Assembly (NCBI RefSeq): GCF_042649125.1
Contig: NZ_JBHRYQ010000001.1
Span: 2,418,001-2,482,000, forward strand
DNA length: 64,000 nucleotides
Reading direction: 5' to 3'
Source: Leadbetterella lacunae
GTDB taxonomy: Bacteria > Bacteroidota > Bacteroidia > Cytophagales > Spirosomataceae
Shown here: positions 25,051-33,171 of the stretch, piece by piece
Layout of the letters: each line of letters starts with the position of its first letter
Position numbering within the stretch: the first letter of the stretch is position 1
Notes under the pieces: generated by a model
The model's database searches: none
What the model was told of the DNA's origin: nothing
What the model saw: the letters and a program-made list of their open reading frames with translations, nothing else
Translations under genes and position numbers: made by a program

Positions 25051-25100
25051 GTGCTTCCACGTTAGCATACTAAGTTAATGGGCGAGGCTTATATGCTGGA

Positions 25101-25240
25101 TTGCCGCTAACGTTTTACAGCTACCCGAAGGTGGCGATTTCGAAACACTTCAATGTCAACCAAGCACAAACTTTGATAGAAGCACAAAGCTTGATTTAAC
25201 CACTGAATCGTCACTTTTGGGTAGGTGCTGTTAGGCAATG
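25101..25240 (-). repeat. attC-like structured intergenic module (best example)
   Basis: On the minus strand it begins GCCTAAC, an exact fit to the attC consensus RYYYAAC, and ends near GTTAGCGGC. Blocks pair in order: TAAC/GTTA, AGC/GCT, TACCC/GGGTA, GTG/CAC and GATT/AATC, with unpaired spacers and an unpaired central region. It follows the 3' end of the quinone reductase pseudogene. The module at 46714 is about 90 percent identical by eye, and that at 27740 shares its middle. Confidence 0.65.
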
Positions 25241-25246
25241 TATTTC

Positions 25247-25870
25247 TTATTTCACAATTTCTGTCAGCCGTTTTTTATAATTTTCAAAGATAGTTTTTTT
25301 GTCCATTTCGGAGTGTCTTTTTGCACCATAAACGATAAAAGGTTCAAGGTTTTCCATTCCACATAGTCCAAAAGTGCCGACAAATAAATGTTTGAAAATG
25401 TCGTTGATTGTACAGCGTTTTTCTGGTGTCCAAGCAAAATCAGGTGCACCTGTGGTCATACTTACTAAAATTCTTTTTCCTGCCAAAGCTTGTCCGCCAC
25501 CATACGCCCAACCCATACTAAAAACTCTGTCAATTTAGCCTTTTAAAAGCCCTGGCATACTATACCACCAAAGCGGAAATTGAAAAATAATCAAATCTGA
25601 TTCGTTTAATAGTTGGTGTTCTCTTGTAATGTCTGCCGAGTAGGTCTGTCTTTGAGAAGCTGGTTGTTGTTCTACCTGCAAATCAAAAAAATCAACCTTG
25701 TAAAGGTTCGTGAAGGCGTCTTCATCTGCCGATGCTTTGAATTTCATTTGATACAAGTCACTAACGGAAACAGACCATCCAAACGCTTCAAGCGTTTGGA
25801 TAGCTGTATTTCTTAGTTGTCCGTTGTAAGACTGCAAATTAGGATGTGCGAATACAATGTATGCCTTCAT
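25247..25870 (-). pseudogene. NAD(P)H quinone reductase (flavodoxin-like), in-frame stop
   Basis: A 207-codon reading frame broken by one TAA at 25537-25535. The first part (MKAYIVFAHPNLQSYNGQL...DLIIFQFPLWWYSMPGLLKG) and the second part (IDRVFSMGWAYGGGQALAGKRILVSMTTG...GMENLEPF) are in the same frame and together form a flavodoxin-like NAD(P)H dehydrogenase (NQO/MdaB/KefF type). The stop replaces the conserved Trp of the LLKGW-DRV motif. Codon position and surroundings are otherwise intact, so the loss looks recent. Its ATG overlaps the stop of the NmrA-like gene (TAATG). Confidence 0.8.
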
Positions 25871-26730
25871 TATAAAAATGCTTGTTTGTTATTGGTGAAA
25901 AATGTTTCTGCATTAGTGTATTCTCTTCCTGTAATGTTTTTGAAATCGTCAGAATAGCCTGCTGTCCAACCTTGTTTGGTGATATAGTTTAGCTCCATCA
26001 TGGCATTGACCATCCATTCGGGCATATGGTTAGAAAGCATACTTTGTTTTGCCTTTTCTTCTGGAACATCAATATAAGTTATCTTTCTGCCTAAAATGGT
26101 ACTTAATGTTTCTGCTAAACCTTCGTTGGTGTACGTCAAGCCACTCAATTCATACGTTTTACCAAAATGTTCATCACTTGTTAAAGCAATAGCTGCCACC
26201 TCGCCCAAATCATTGATATCCAACATTGATAACTTTGCATCCCCAACAGGAAGATAAAATCCATTGTATGCTTTGATGGTTTGGCTGTGAAAATTGATGA
26301 AGTTTTGCAAAAAACTGTATGGTCTAATGATGGTATAGTTTAAACCTGATGCTTTGATTAAATCTTCGCTTGCACCTGCCCAACGAGCCATTTGAATTTG
26401 TCCATTGCTGTCTGCTCCTGATGCGGTACTTCTTATTAGGTGCTTTAATCCGTTCAACTTGGCTGCTTTGATAAGCATTTGCGTTACGGCTTCTGGGTTT
26501 TGCATTAAAGGTGTAACCAAAAATACACGGTCTTTGCCTTTTAACGCTTGGTTCAAACTGTCTTGGTCGGTAAAGTTTACAACGATTGGCTTTGCACCCA
26601 ACTGGCTTACTTTTTCAAAATCTTTTTCTGATTGAACACCCGCAAAGACTTCTACATTTCTATTTTGCAAGTTTTTTAAAACTGCTGTGCCAATATTTCC
26701 GGTGGCACCTAATACGACTACTTGTTCCAT
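25870..26730 (-). CDS. NmrA/TMR-like NAD(P)-binding protein (atypical SDR)
   Basis: A 286-residue Rossmann-fold protein beginning MEQVVVLGATGNIGTAV (glycine-rich NAD(P) motif GxxGxxG). It continues as an NmrA-like/atypical-a SDR: VVNFTDQDSLNQALKGKDRVFLVTP, HLIRSTASGAD, YTIIRPYSFLQNF, LSMLDINDLGEVAA, KTYELSGL. Relatives reduce quinones or act as redox sensors. The ATG at 26730 sits directly at the glycine motif; an upstream start would add 12 polar residues. It is coupled to the quinone reductase pseudogene, and an AraC-type regulator lies 93 bases upstream. Confidence 0.85.
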   Translation of the reverse strand: MEQVVVLGATGNIGTAVLKNLQNRNVEVFAGVQSEKDFEKVSQLGAKPIVVNFTDQDSLNQALKGKDRVFLVTPLMQNPEAVTQMLIKAAKLNGLKHLIRSTASGADSNGQIQMARWAGASEDLIKASGLNYTIIRPYSFLQNFINFHSQTIKAYNGFYLPVGDAKLSMLDINDLGEVAAIALTSDEHFGKTYELSGLTYTNEGLAETLSTILGRKITYIDVPEEKAKQSMLSNHMPEWMVNAMMELNYITKQGWTAGYSDDFKNITGREYTNAETFFTNNKQAFL

Positions 26731-26823
26731 TGTTTTGTAAATTTTAGTTGTTATTTGATAATGCAAAGATGAGCCAATGGGACGCCTTACTGATAACCAA
26801 AAACAATGGGATAATGACCAAAA

Positions 26824-27714
26824 TTACATTTGACTGTTTCTGTACTCTTTTGGGGTGGTAGCTGTTTGCTTTTTGAAAAATCTAATGAAGTGCGTTGGTT
26901 CTTCAAAACCAATGGAATAGGCAATTTCTGAAACATCGTCTGTTGAATACTTTAATCTCTTCTTACTTTCTTGAATGATTTTTTCTGAAATTAATTCTTT
27001 GGCTGTTTTCCCTAAAATTTCTTTAACTGTTTGATTGAGTGTGTTTGCCGATATATTTAATTCTTTTGCATATTCGCCAACTTGTTTGTGCTTGATGTAA
27101 CAATTGGTCACCAAATTTTGAAATTGAAACACCAATTCTTGTTTTTTTGATGGTTTGTTATTGGTTCTGCCGATTACTTCCTGCAAACTTTTGTATTTGA
27201 ACAAAAGAGATAATAAAAATGACTGTAAGATTTGAACTCGGTAAGGATTTGGGGTATAATATTCTTTATGTATTTTTTCAAAGTCAGAAGCCAATTCGGC
27301 AGCTTGTTCATTTTCAAGTTTCAAAAAGTTTTGTTCTGAAAGGTTAAAGAATGAAAATTCATTTTTGAAATTTCCACTAAAAAAATTCAAAAAGGCTGTT
27401 TTGAAATATACCACAAATCCTGTGGTTTGGATATTGCGTTGCCAAGAAAAAATATGTTCTGGTGAAAGGAAATATAACGTGTTTTCAAGTGTCTTGTTTG
27501 ATTGTTCGTTGATGTCAGCAACTGCATTTCCTGAAATCATAATTAAAGAAACTTGATAAAAATCTTTTTGATAAGGTGGCATTTTCAACGCGTTGTCCTT
27601 AGGCAGTTCATCAAATCGAAAGACAAAAAAGTCGGCAATATCTGTCCGCTTCTCAAAACCTGTGGTTTCAAAAAACTCGTTGATTTCTAAAAAGCGTCTG
27701 ATGTGCTGTTTCAA
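26824..27714 (-). CDS. AraC-family transcriptional regulator, 5' end possibly lost
   Basis: About 296 residues. The N-terminal cupin-like sensing part (FFVFRFDELP, YQVSLIMISGNAVADIN, FLSPEHIFSWQ) precedes a two-helix-turn-helix AraC domain (about 190-296: VGEYAKELNISANTLNQTVKEILGKTAKELI, DVSEIAYSIGFEEPTHFIRFFKKQTATTPKEYR). The first usable codon is TTG at 27714, but coding-like sequence (ILTDTLEA) continues a few codons further up into the border of the attC-like module, with no ATG. The original start may have been cut off at the cassette border. It probably controls the NmrA-NQO genes downstream. Confidence 0.82.
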   Translation of the reverse strand: MKQHIRRFLEINEFFETTGFEKRTDIADFFVFRFDELPKDNALKMPPYQKDFYQVSLIMISGNAVADINEQSNKTLENTLYFLSPEHIFSWQRNIQTTGFVVYFKTAFLNFFSGNFKNEFSFFNLSEQNFLKLENEQAAELASDFEKIHKEYYTPNPYRVQILQSFLLSLLFKYKSLQEVIGRTNNKPSKKQELVFQFQNLVTNCYIKHKQVGEYAKELNISANTLNQTVKEILGKTAKELISEKIIQESKKRLKYSTDDVSEIAYSIGFEEPTHFIRFFKKQTATTPKEYRNSQM

Positions 27715-27739
27715 TGCTTCCAGTGTGTCTGTTAATATA

Positions 27740-27876
27740 TCGCCTAATGGTTAGTATATGAAAAGTGGGCGATTTCGAATCACTAAAGTTTCGGTTAAGC
27801 ACAAAGTTTGATACGAGTCTAAACCCTTGATTTTAATACTATTTCGCCTATTTTTTATATACATTGTTCTATGCCG
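27740..27876 (-). repeat. attC-like structured intergenic module
   Basis: GTATATAAAAAAT-GGCGA pairs with TCGCC-ACTTTTCATATAC across the module. The middle shares GGCGATTTCGAA-CACT and AAGCACAAA-TTTGATA with the modules at 25101 and 46714. It lies between the 3' end of the HxlR gene and the 5' end of the AraC gene. Confidence 0.55.
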
Positions 27877-27881
27877 TTTTA

Positions 27882-28226
27882 TTATTCCTTCAGTCCTTCT
27901 TTTTCCATTAATTCAAGTCCATAATTTCGGATTGTCTCGATTATTGGAATTGCTGTCAACCCTTTCTCTGTTATTGAATACTCAACTTTTGGTGGTACAA
28001 CCGCATATACTTTTCTGTTTATAAATCCTTCGTTTTCCAATTGCCTTAACTGGCTGGTAAGCATCTTATCCGTAATGTGCGGAATGTCCTTTTTTAATTC
28101 GCCAAATCGGAATACTCTCTCCTTTAGACGCCATAGAATTGGCATTTTCCAAGTACCACCAATTCTGTCCATTGCAAACTCGACTGGATTGTAATAAACT
28201 TTATTGTTATAGATAAAATCAGGCAT
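27882..28226 (-). CDS. HxlR-family transcriptional regulator
   Basis: A 114-residue winged-helix protein with the HxlR pattern: NPVEFAMDRIGGTWKMPILWRLKERVFRFGELKKDIPHITDKMLTSQLRQLENEGFINRKVY, then PPKVEYSITEKGLTAIPII. The family often senses aldehydes, quinones or oxidants through cysteine; this member has no cysteine in the wing helix, so any sensing must differ. It is divergent from the DJ-1-like gene, a common arrangement for this family. Confidence 0.88.
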   Translation of the reverse strand: MPDFIYNNKVYYNPVEFAMDRIGGTWKMPILWRLKERVFRFGELKKDIPHITDKMLTSQLRQLENEGFINRKVYAVVPPKVEYSITEKGLTAIPIIETIRNYGLELMEKEGLKE

Positions 28227-28343
28227 AAAGTGTTGATTTATATATTACTTTCTTAAAAGTTAGTACCTCTCAAATGAGTAAGTATATTGTCAAAGGTAAG
28301 TAATTTTGTCAAATTTGCAGTCGAAACAAATAATATTTTAAAA
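28227..28343. promoter_or_regulatory. Shared control region of HxlR and DJ-1-like genes
   Basis: The 117-bp divergent gap holds TAATTTTG (28301-28308), a good -7 box for the plus-strand gene, and TACCTTTG on the minus strand (complement of 28291-28298) for HxlR. TTGTCAAA occurs twice as a direct repeat, at 28287 and 28306, overlapping both boxes. It is a likely binding site for the regulator. No good -33 box on either strand. Confidence 0.5.
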
Positions 28344-29207
28344 ATGGTAAAAATAAATTTTCTAATCGCACTATTAAGTCTAATGACTTTCAATTCGTGT
28401 CAATCACAATCGTCTAATCAATCAAAAATAAAAGAAGAAATGAAAACGCAAGTAAAAGAAACAAGCAGTTATGTGCATTCGCACGGTATGCCTTTTAGAG
28501 GAAAAATATTAATGGTTGCAAGTAGTCCTACTGTGTCAAAGCAAACGGGTTGGCCTATTGGTTTTTGGGCAGCAGAATTGACACACCCTCTACACGTTTT
28601 TCAAGAAGCAGGATATGAAGTAGAGTTAGCGTCAACAGAAGGTGGAAAAATTGTAATGGATGGGTATTCTAATCCTACAGATGAAAGCGGTTATTCTGCT
28701 CACGATGTTATTTCTTTAGGATATATGCAACAAGAATGGTTCAATCAAATGTTAGATAATACCAAAAAATTAACAGATGTAAATGCTAATGATTACGATG
28801 CCATATTTTTGGTTGGCGGTCAAGGTCCAATGTACACATTTAAAGGAAACGAAGATTTACAGAAACTCTTTGCAAACTTCTATGAATCAGGAAAGCCAAG
28901 TGCAGCTGTCTGTCATTCAGCTACATTGTTATTGGAAGCTAAAAAATCAAATGGTGAGCTTATTGTAAAAAATAAAACTTGGACAGGCTTTGCAAATGCT
29001 GAAGAAGAATACGCAGATAAAGCGGTTGGAATGAAAATACAACCTTACCGAATTGAAGATGAAGCAAATAAATTGTCTAATACAAATTTTAAGGTTGCAG
29101 CTCCATTTTCTTCATATGCAATTACTGACGGTAATTTGATTACAGGTCAACAACAAAATTCAGGTGCAGCAGCAGCTAAAATGGTTGTTGAGTTATTAAA
29201 CAAATAA
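28344..29207 (+). CDS. DJ-1/PfpI (Hsp31-like) lipoprotein
   Basis: A 287-residue protein with a lipoprotein signal (MVKINFLIALLSLMTFNSC) followed by a DJ-1/PfpI, GATase1_Hsp31-like domain: RGKILMVASSPT, GFWAAELTHPLHVFQEAGYEVELAST, YDAIFLVGGQGPMYTF, and the nucleophile elbow SAAVCHSATLLLEAK with the conserved Cys. The family includes glyoxalases and chaperones of carbonyl stress; the export signal would place it in the cell envelope. An upstream in-frame ATG lacks a signal peptide and overlaps the promoter, so 28344 is preferred. Confidence 0.88.
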   Translation: MVKINFLIALLSLMTFNSCQSQSSNQSKIKEEMKTQVKETSSYVHSHGMPFRGKILMVASSPTVSKQTGWPIGFWAAELTHPLHVFQEAGYEVELASTEGGKIVMDGYSNPTDESGYSAHDVISLGYMQQEWFNQMLDNTKKLTDVNANDYDAIFLVGGQGPMYTFKGNEDLQKLFANFYESGKPSAAVCHSATLLLEAKKSNGELIVKNKTWTGFANAEEEYADKAVGMKIQPYRIEDEANKLSNTNFKVAAPFSSYAITDGNLITGQQQNSGAAAAKMVVELLNK

Positions 29208-29226
29208 GAAATCAATAAAAACTGAT

Positions 29227-29248
29227 GGGCAAATTGCAAAATTTGCCC
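29227..29248. terminator. Hairpin after the DJ-1-like gene
   Basis: GGGCAAATT and AATTTGCCC form a perfect 9-bp stem with loop GCAA, followed by TTTCCC. It may be a weak terminator or a transcript-stabilising hairpin between co-directional genes. Confidence 0.55.
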
Positions 29249-29272
29249 TTTCCCATTTTGCAGAGTTTGGAT

Positions 29273-29881
29273 ATGAATGTTAAAATACTTCCGATTATTC
29301 TTTTTATTTTTTGGTCATCAAAAGTTTCAGCACAAAGTTTTGAAACTATGTTAGGTACAGAGCGAATTTTTATAGATGCACAGTACTTGAAATTTTTTGA
29401 TGAAGATAGGAAAATATCACTTTTTAGTAGAGCAAGGGCAACTGCTGAATATGACCATCAAAACACTAATTTATTTACAGGTGCTTATCTGAACTATACA
29501 ACAAAGAAAGGAGTTGGTGGAACAGTATTGGGTCGTATTTCTACTATTGGTTCTGGCGTAGATGTTGGGATACACTATTTCAAGGCAACAAAAACAGTTA
29601 TGATTTATGCTTTGCCTTCTATCAATATCAATGATGAACTTTTGTATAGTTGGTTTTCAATTATCAGATATACGCCAACAATAAAAAACGATTGGAAAAT
29701 GTACACAAGTTTAGAATTATTCTCTGCATTTAGCGAGATTGGTCATTTAAGTAGCGTACAGCGAATACGTCTGGGTATTGATAAGAAAGGCTATCAATTT
29801 GGATTGGCAGTTAATTTAAACGAAAGTAGGTTTTCAGATACAGATATAAATCCTGGCGTATTTTTAAGAAAACAGTTTTAA
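29273..29881 (+). CDS. Exported beta-strand-rich protein, likely outer membrane
   Basis: A 202-residue protein with a signal peptide (MNVKILPIILFIFWSSKVSAQ). The rest is strand-like with alternating hydrophobic residues (RIFIDAQYLKFF, LFSRARATAEYD, LFTGAYLNYTTKKGVGGTVLGRI, QFGLAVNLNESRF) and ends VFLRKQF, an aromatic C-terminus seen in outer-membrane barrels. No family recognised. The ATG at 29273 is chosen for the signal peptide. The 13-base gap to the next gene suggests an operon with it. Confidence 0.7.
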   Translation: MNVKILPIILFIFWSSKVSAQSFETMLGTERIFIDAQYLKFFDEDRKISLFSRARATAEYDHQNTNLFTGAYLNYTTKKGVGGTVLGRISTIGSGVDVGIHYFKATKTVMIYALPSININDELLYSWFSIIRYTPTIKNDWKMYTSLELFSAFSEIGHLSSVQRIRLGIDKKGYQFGLAVNLNESRFSDTDINPGVFLRKQF

Positions 29882-29894
29882 AGGAAAAGTAATT

Positions 29895-30524
29895 ATGAAA
29901 TTAGCATTTATTGGAATTGGTAATGTGGGTTTTGCATTAGCCAATAATTTACAAAAAAAAGGACGCGACATTGTTATTGCTCATAATGATATAAAGAGTG
30001 AAAGTGTTTTAAGTGCACAAAGGAAGAATAGTGATTTTAAGGCTTTACCAATTCAAGAAGCAATAGATATTGCAGACGTCATATTTTTGGCAACACCTTT
30101 TAAATATAATGAGGATATTCTTAAACCATTAGATTTTAGAGGTAAAACATTAGTCGATTGCACAAATCCTGTTGGTGCAGGAATTTCTCACGGATTGCAG
30201 AGTCAAATTTCTGGTGCAGAAAAAGTCCAAGAATGGGCTTTAAATTCAAATGTTGTAAAGTCGTACACAATTTATGGGTTTGAGAATTTAGAAAATTCAA
30301 ACTTCTCGAAATATAATGTAAAGCCCGTAATGATGATTGCTGGTAATAATGATGAAAGTAAAAAACAAGTCAGTTTGTTAAATTCAGATTTAGGTTTTCA
30401 AACTTTAGATACTGGTAACTTATCACAGTCTCTCCATTTAGAACATATGACTTTACTTTGGGTAAAAATGGTTAGAGCCAATGGTCATCATCCACATTTC
30501 ACTTGGGCTTATTTGGAACGGTAG
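29895..30524 (+). CDS. NADP-binding F420-reductase-like oxidoreductase
   Basis: A 209-residue protein with an N-terminal Rossmann motif MKLAFIGIGNVGFALANNL (GxGxxG) and the pattern of the NADPH-dependent F420 reductase/YRB-like family: IVIAHND, IADVIFLATPFKY, GKTLVDCTNPV, VVKSYTIYGFENL and VMMIAGNN-ESKKQV. Bacteroidota usually lack F420, so the physiological electron carrier is probably something else. AAAGGAAAAG lies before the ATG. Confidence 0.8.
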   Translation: MKLAFIGIGNVGFALANNLQKKGRDIVIAHNDIKSESVLSAQRKNSDFKALPIQEAIDIADVIFLATPFKYNEDILKPLDFRGKTLVDCTNPVGAGISHGLQSQISGAEKVQEWALNSNVVKSYTIYGFENLENSNFSKYNVKPVMMIAGNNDESKKQVSLLNSDLGFQTLDTGNLSQSLHLEHMTLLWVKMVRANGHHPHFTWAYLER

Positions 30525-30545
30525 GGTTTTTTCAAATGGCATAGA

Positions 30546-30850
30546 ACATTGTCATAAATCCAACTTCCACCCCAAAACTAGCGTCAATATCACATAAGTC
30601 TGTAGTGAGTTTTTAGGCAGCTAGACGTTTTTGTAATTGGATTTTAGCTACTTGGATTTGTTTATTCTTTGGTAAATTTATGGAATGGTTTTTTGATTTA
30701 CAAGTGATTTTGTTTTAGGGTTAAAATGGGCTATTTGTGGCTTATTCGCTGTTTTTTTTAGTGAATGTCTGTAGTGTTTTTTTTATTGCTTTTTTTGGTG
30801 TTGCATTGCGTAGTATCGTTTTTAACCGTTACAAACGGCTGTCTATTTTT
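30546..30850 (+). repeat. Accessory-region repeat, copy 5
   Basis: Contains AACATTGTCATAAATCC, CCACCCCAAAACTAGCGTC, ATATCACATAAGTC, AGGCAGCTAGACG, TGGATTTTAGCTACTTGGAT and TTTACAAGTG. It runs on into AACCGTTACAAACGGCTG, a tail shared with copy 7. This is the only copy not directly upstream of a minus-strand gene. Confidence 0.8.
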
Positions 30851-30884
30851 AGTTCATGGATTTTCCTTTTTCTCCCAAACTAAA

Positions 30885-30920
30885 AAAAGAGCCGGATGCA
30901 TGTAAACATCCGGCTCTTTT
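30885..30920 (-). terminator. Strong terminator of the SDR gene
   Basis: AAAAGAGCCGGATG and CATCCGGCTCTTTT form a perfect 14-bp stem. Extra A residues to the left give a T-tract on the minus strand. Confidence 0.92.
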
Positions 30921-30998
30921 GGTATAAAATCGTATTATCGACTACGGTTATTCTCCATATTTTATTTTTGCTAACTAACAAAAAATGTGATGCTGCTT

Positions 30999-31892
30999 TT
31001 ATTCGGCTTTTACATACTTTCGCCAGTTGTGTTGCTCCTTGAAGCCCAACATCTCTCTGATTTTCAGGTTTGAAAATAGGGCTTCATGCTCGCCCATTTC
31101 TCGGGTAAATGGCACACCGGGAAAGAACTTTTCGGCCAAATCTTTGGTAGGCAATATGGCTCCGTTGTGGTCGTTTCCGGCATTGAAAACCTGATACCCT
31201 AGGCCGTCTTTTTGGAGACACAAATCTACTATTTGTCCCAAGTCGCGGGCGTCTATGTAGCAAAACGCATTTCGGCGTCTCACCTCCGGGCTCTTAAAAT
31301 AATGAGGGAAATTAATGGCGTATTCGTGCGGCTCAATCACATTGCCGATTCGGAGGGCATATATATCAAACCCCGAGCGACGCTGAAAACTCCGAGCAGT
31401 TTTTTCGTTTACCACTTTAGATAAACCGTAGCTATCCATCGGGTCCACGTCGTAGTCTTCTTCTAGCGGAAGCGACTGTGGGTTGGTTTCGCCATCAGAA
31501 AAACAGATGCCGTAGGTGGTCTCTGAAGACGCAATAATGATCTTTTTGATGCCGAGTTTCACGGCTGCTTCTATCACATTGTAAGTACCGATGGTGTTGA
31601 CCCTAAACGTCTCATTGTCAGGCTTGATTAAGATACGGGGCACCGCCGCAAAGTGCACCACGGCGTCAAACTTAGGTACGCCACTGCAGGCCTCCAGTTC
31701 GTCTAGTCCAGCATAGGAGCTCATGGCATTAAACATTTGGCCTGAGTCGGTGATATCGGCTATCAGGTTGTCTACCCCTGGGTGGTTTAGCGGTGTCAGG
31801 TCTACATTCATGACCCTGTGCCCCTGCTCCAACAAATATGGGATCACGTGTTTTCCTGCTTTTCCTGAGCCTCCCGTAAAAAATATTCTCAT
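30999..31892 (-). CDS. NAD-dependent epimerase/dehydratase (extended SDR)
   Basis: A 297-residue Rossmann protein. N-terminal MRIFFTGGSGKAGKHVIPYL (GxxGxxG), VVHFAAVP, NTIGTYNVIEAA, IIIASSETTYG and the catalytic Y-x-x-x-K in DSYGLSKVVNEK. A substrate-binding C-terminus follows. It belongs to the sugar-nucleotide epimerase/dehydratase group; the substrate is not determinable. Monocistronic with a strong terminator. Confidence 0.88.
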   Translation of the reverse strand: MRIFFTGGSGKAGKHVIPYLLEQGHRVMNVDLTPLNHPGVDNLIADITDSGQMFNAMSSYAGLDELEACSGVPKFDAVVHFAAVPRILIKPDNETFRVNTIGTYNVIEAAVKLGIKKIIIASSETTYGICFSDGETNPQSLPLEEDYDVDPMDSYGLSKVVNEKTARSFQRRSGFDIYALRIGNVIEPHEYAINFPHYFKSPEVRRRNAFCYIDARDLGQIVDLCLQKDGLGYQVFNAGNDHNGAILPTKDLAEKFFPGVPFTREMGEHEALFSNLKIREMLGFKEQHNWRKYVKAE

Positions 31893-32007
31893 AATGCGTA
31901 TCGGTTTTAAGGTTTTATTATGGGTTCTTCGTTATTTTAGTATTGCTAAAAAACTACTTGCCTCCACAAAAATACACGAATTGGGCTTTTGGCCTTTGGA
32001 ATTTGTA

Positions 32008-32718
32008 TTATTTTATTGTCTTTTTGCCTTCCACGGTTATCTCGGAGCCTTCTGCTAGCATCACCGAGTTGGGTTTCATGGTATTTAAAAACTCAAAGTT
32101 TGCACCGTACACCAGCCCAAAGTCTACGTCTATCGTGGTATCTTTCACCTTATATTGTCGCCATTTGGGGTGCGTCACTTCATATTCGTTGCTTACGGTT
32201 TCGCTCACTTTGGCGTAGCCCCAATAGTGTTCGGTGATAAACTCGGTTTCGCTGTTTGGCTCTATTTCAGAAGAGGCCAATTCTGCCACAACTTTAAAAG
32301 ACTGCCACTGTTTATTCTTTTTCCAAAAATAGCCCACCGTTCTTTCGGTTTCAGTTTCTTGCCATTGGTGCCGCATAGGTAGCGTTTGGTAGTGCTCTTT
32401 GTAGACCGCATTTGCAATAATAGTCAAAGCCGGTTTCGGAACTATTTCTTTGATAAAAACCACGCCGCGTTTCCAGGTGCCGTGCTCCAGTCTTTTGACA
32501 TAAAACCTCAGGTTAACCTCCTCAAAATCGGTATGAAAAGGAATTTTGATGCCTAACAACTTGGTATTGACAAACATAAAACCAATCAAGCTCACGAAGC
32601 ATTTGCCTCCCCACAAATCGAGCTCAGTGCCGGCCGGAATGTAAGGGGTAAGCACTTCTGGTTGTATCGCATAGTTAGCAATTGCCAATTTTCGCCATTC
32701 GGCGTTTAAAAAACTCAT
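32008..32718 (-). CDS. DUF2071 (YqjF-like) family protein
   Basis: A 236-residue protein matching DUF2071: EWRKLAIANYAIQPEVLTPYIPAGTELDLWGGKCFVSLIGFMF, IPFHTDFEEVNLRFYVKR, RGVVFIKEIVPKPALTIIANAVYKEHY, FITEHYWGYAKV and VDFGLVYG. The fold is related to acetoacetate decarboxylase-like beta-cones, but the activity is unknown. Directly upstream lies MITE copy B. Confidence 0.82.
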   Translation of the reverse strand: MSFLNAEWRKLAIANYAIQPEVLTPYIPAGTELDLWGGKCFVSLIGFMFVNTKLLGIKIPFHTDFEEVNLRFYVKRLEHGTWKRGVVFIKEIVPKPALTIIANAVYKEHYQTLPMRHQWQETETERTVGYFWKKNKQWQSFKVVAELASSEIEPNSETEFITEHYWGYAKVSETVSNEYEVTHPKWRQYKVKDTTIDVDFGLVYGANFEFLNTMKPNSVMLAEGSEITVEGKKTIK

Positions 32719-32739
32719 TCTATTTTTTTGATTTTAATA

Positions 32740-33042
32740 TACTGTTAAACGGTTAATTTTTATTTTTAAAGAAAACATAGCTTAAACCTACAATTAAAGC
32801 CATTTTTTAACCATTTTGAAAAACACCCCCTTTCATTAACTGGGTCGCCTGCCAGCGGGGCCTCCATTTTTTTTCGAAAAAAAACGGAGCAAAAAAAACA
32901 GCACCCTGCAAACTCGCACAATTAAAATTCTTATTGTCAATGTTCTAATAAAAATATACTACCCAAAAGAATTTTAACAGTGCTCAAACAGTGCAGGGCG
33001 ATATAAAGATTTATTTTCTATTTTTTTACCCGTTTGACAGTA
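32740..33042 (+). mobile_element. MITE-like repeat, copy B
   Basis: A 303-bp non-coding element bounded by TACTGTTAAACGG (32740-32752) and CCGTTTGACAGTA (33030-33042). It is nearly identical to copy A at 53941, including the poly-T/poly-A hairpin around 32868-32890. The conserved 95-bp stem-loop is at 32904-32998. It lies between the DUF2071 and mgtA genes. The remaining bases to 33171 are AT-rich without a feature. Confidence 0.82.
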
Positions 33043-33171
33043 TTTTTATTGCACTTCCTAATTCTTAACAGCACAACACCTCCATGCGGCAATTTGTTAT
33101 ACGACTTTACCCTTTTAAGTGGCCAAAAATACAGCTACAATCTTTTAAATTATATGTAAGTTTGACCCGAC

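Noticed and set aside
32868..32890. Poly-T/poly-A hairpin of the MITE as a gene terminator
   Set aside because: It occurs at the same place within each MITE whatever the neighbouring genes, so it belongs to the element, though it could act as a terminator by chance.
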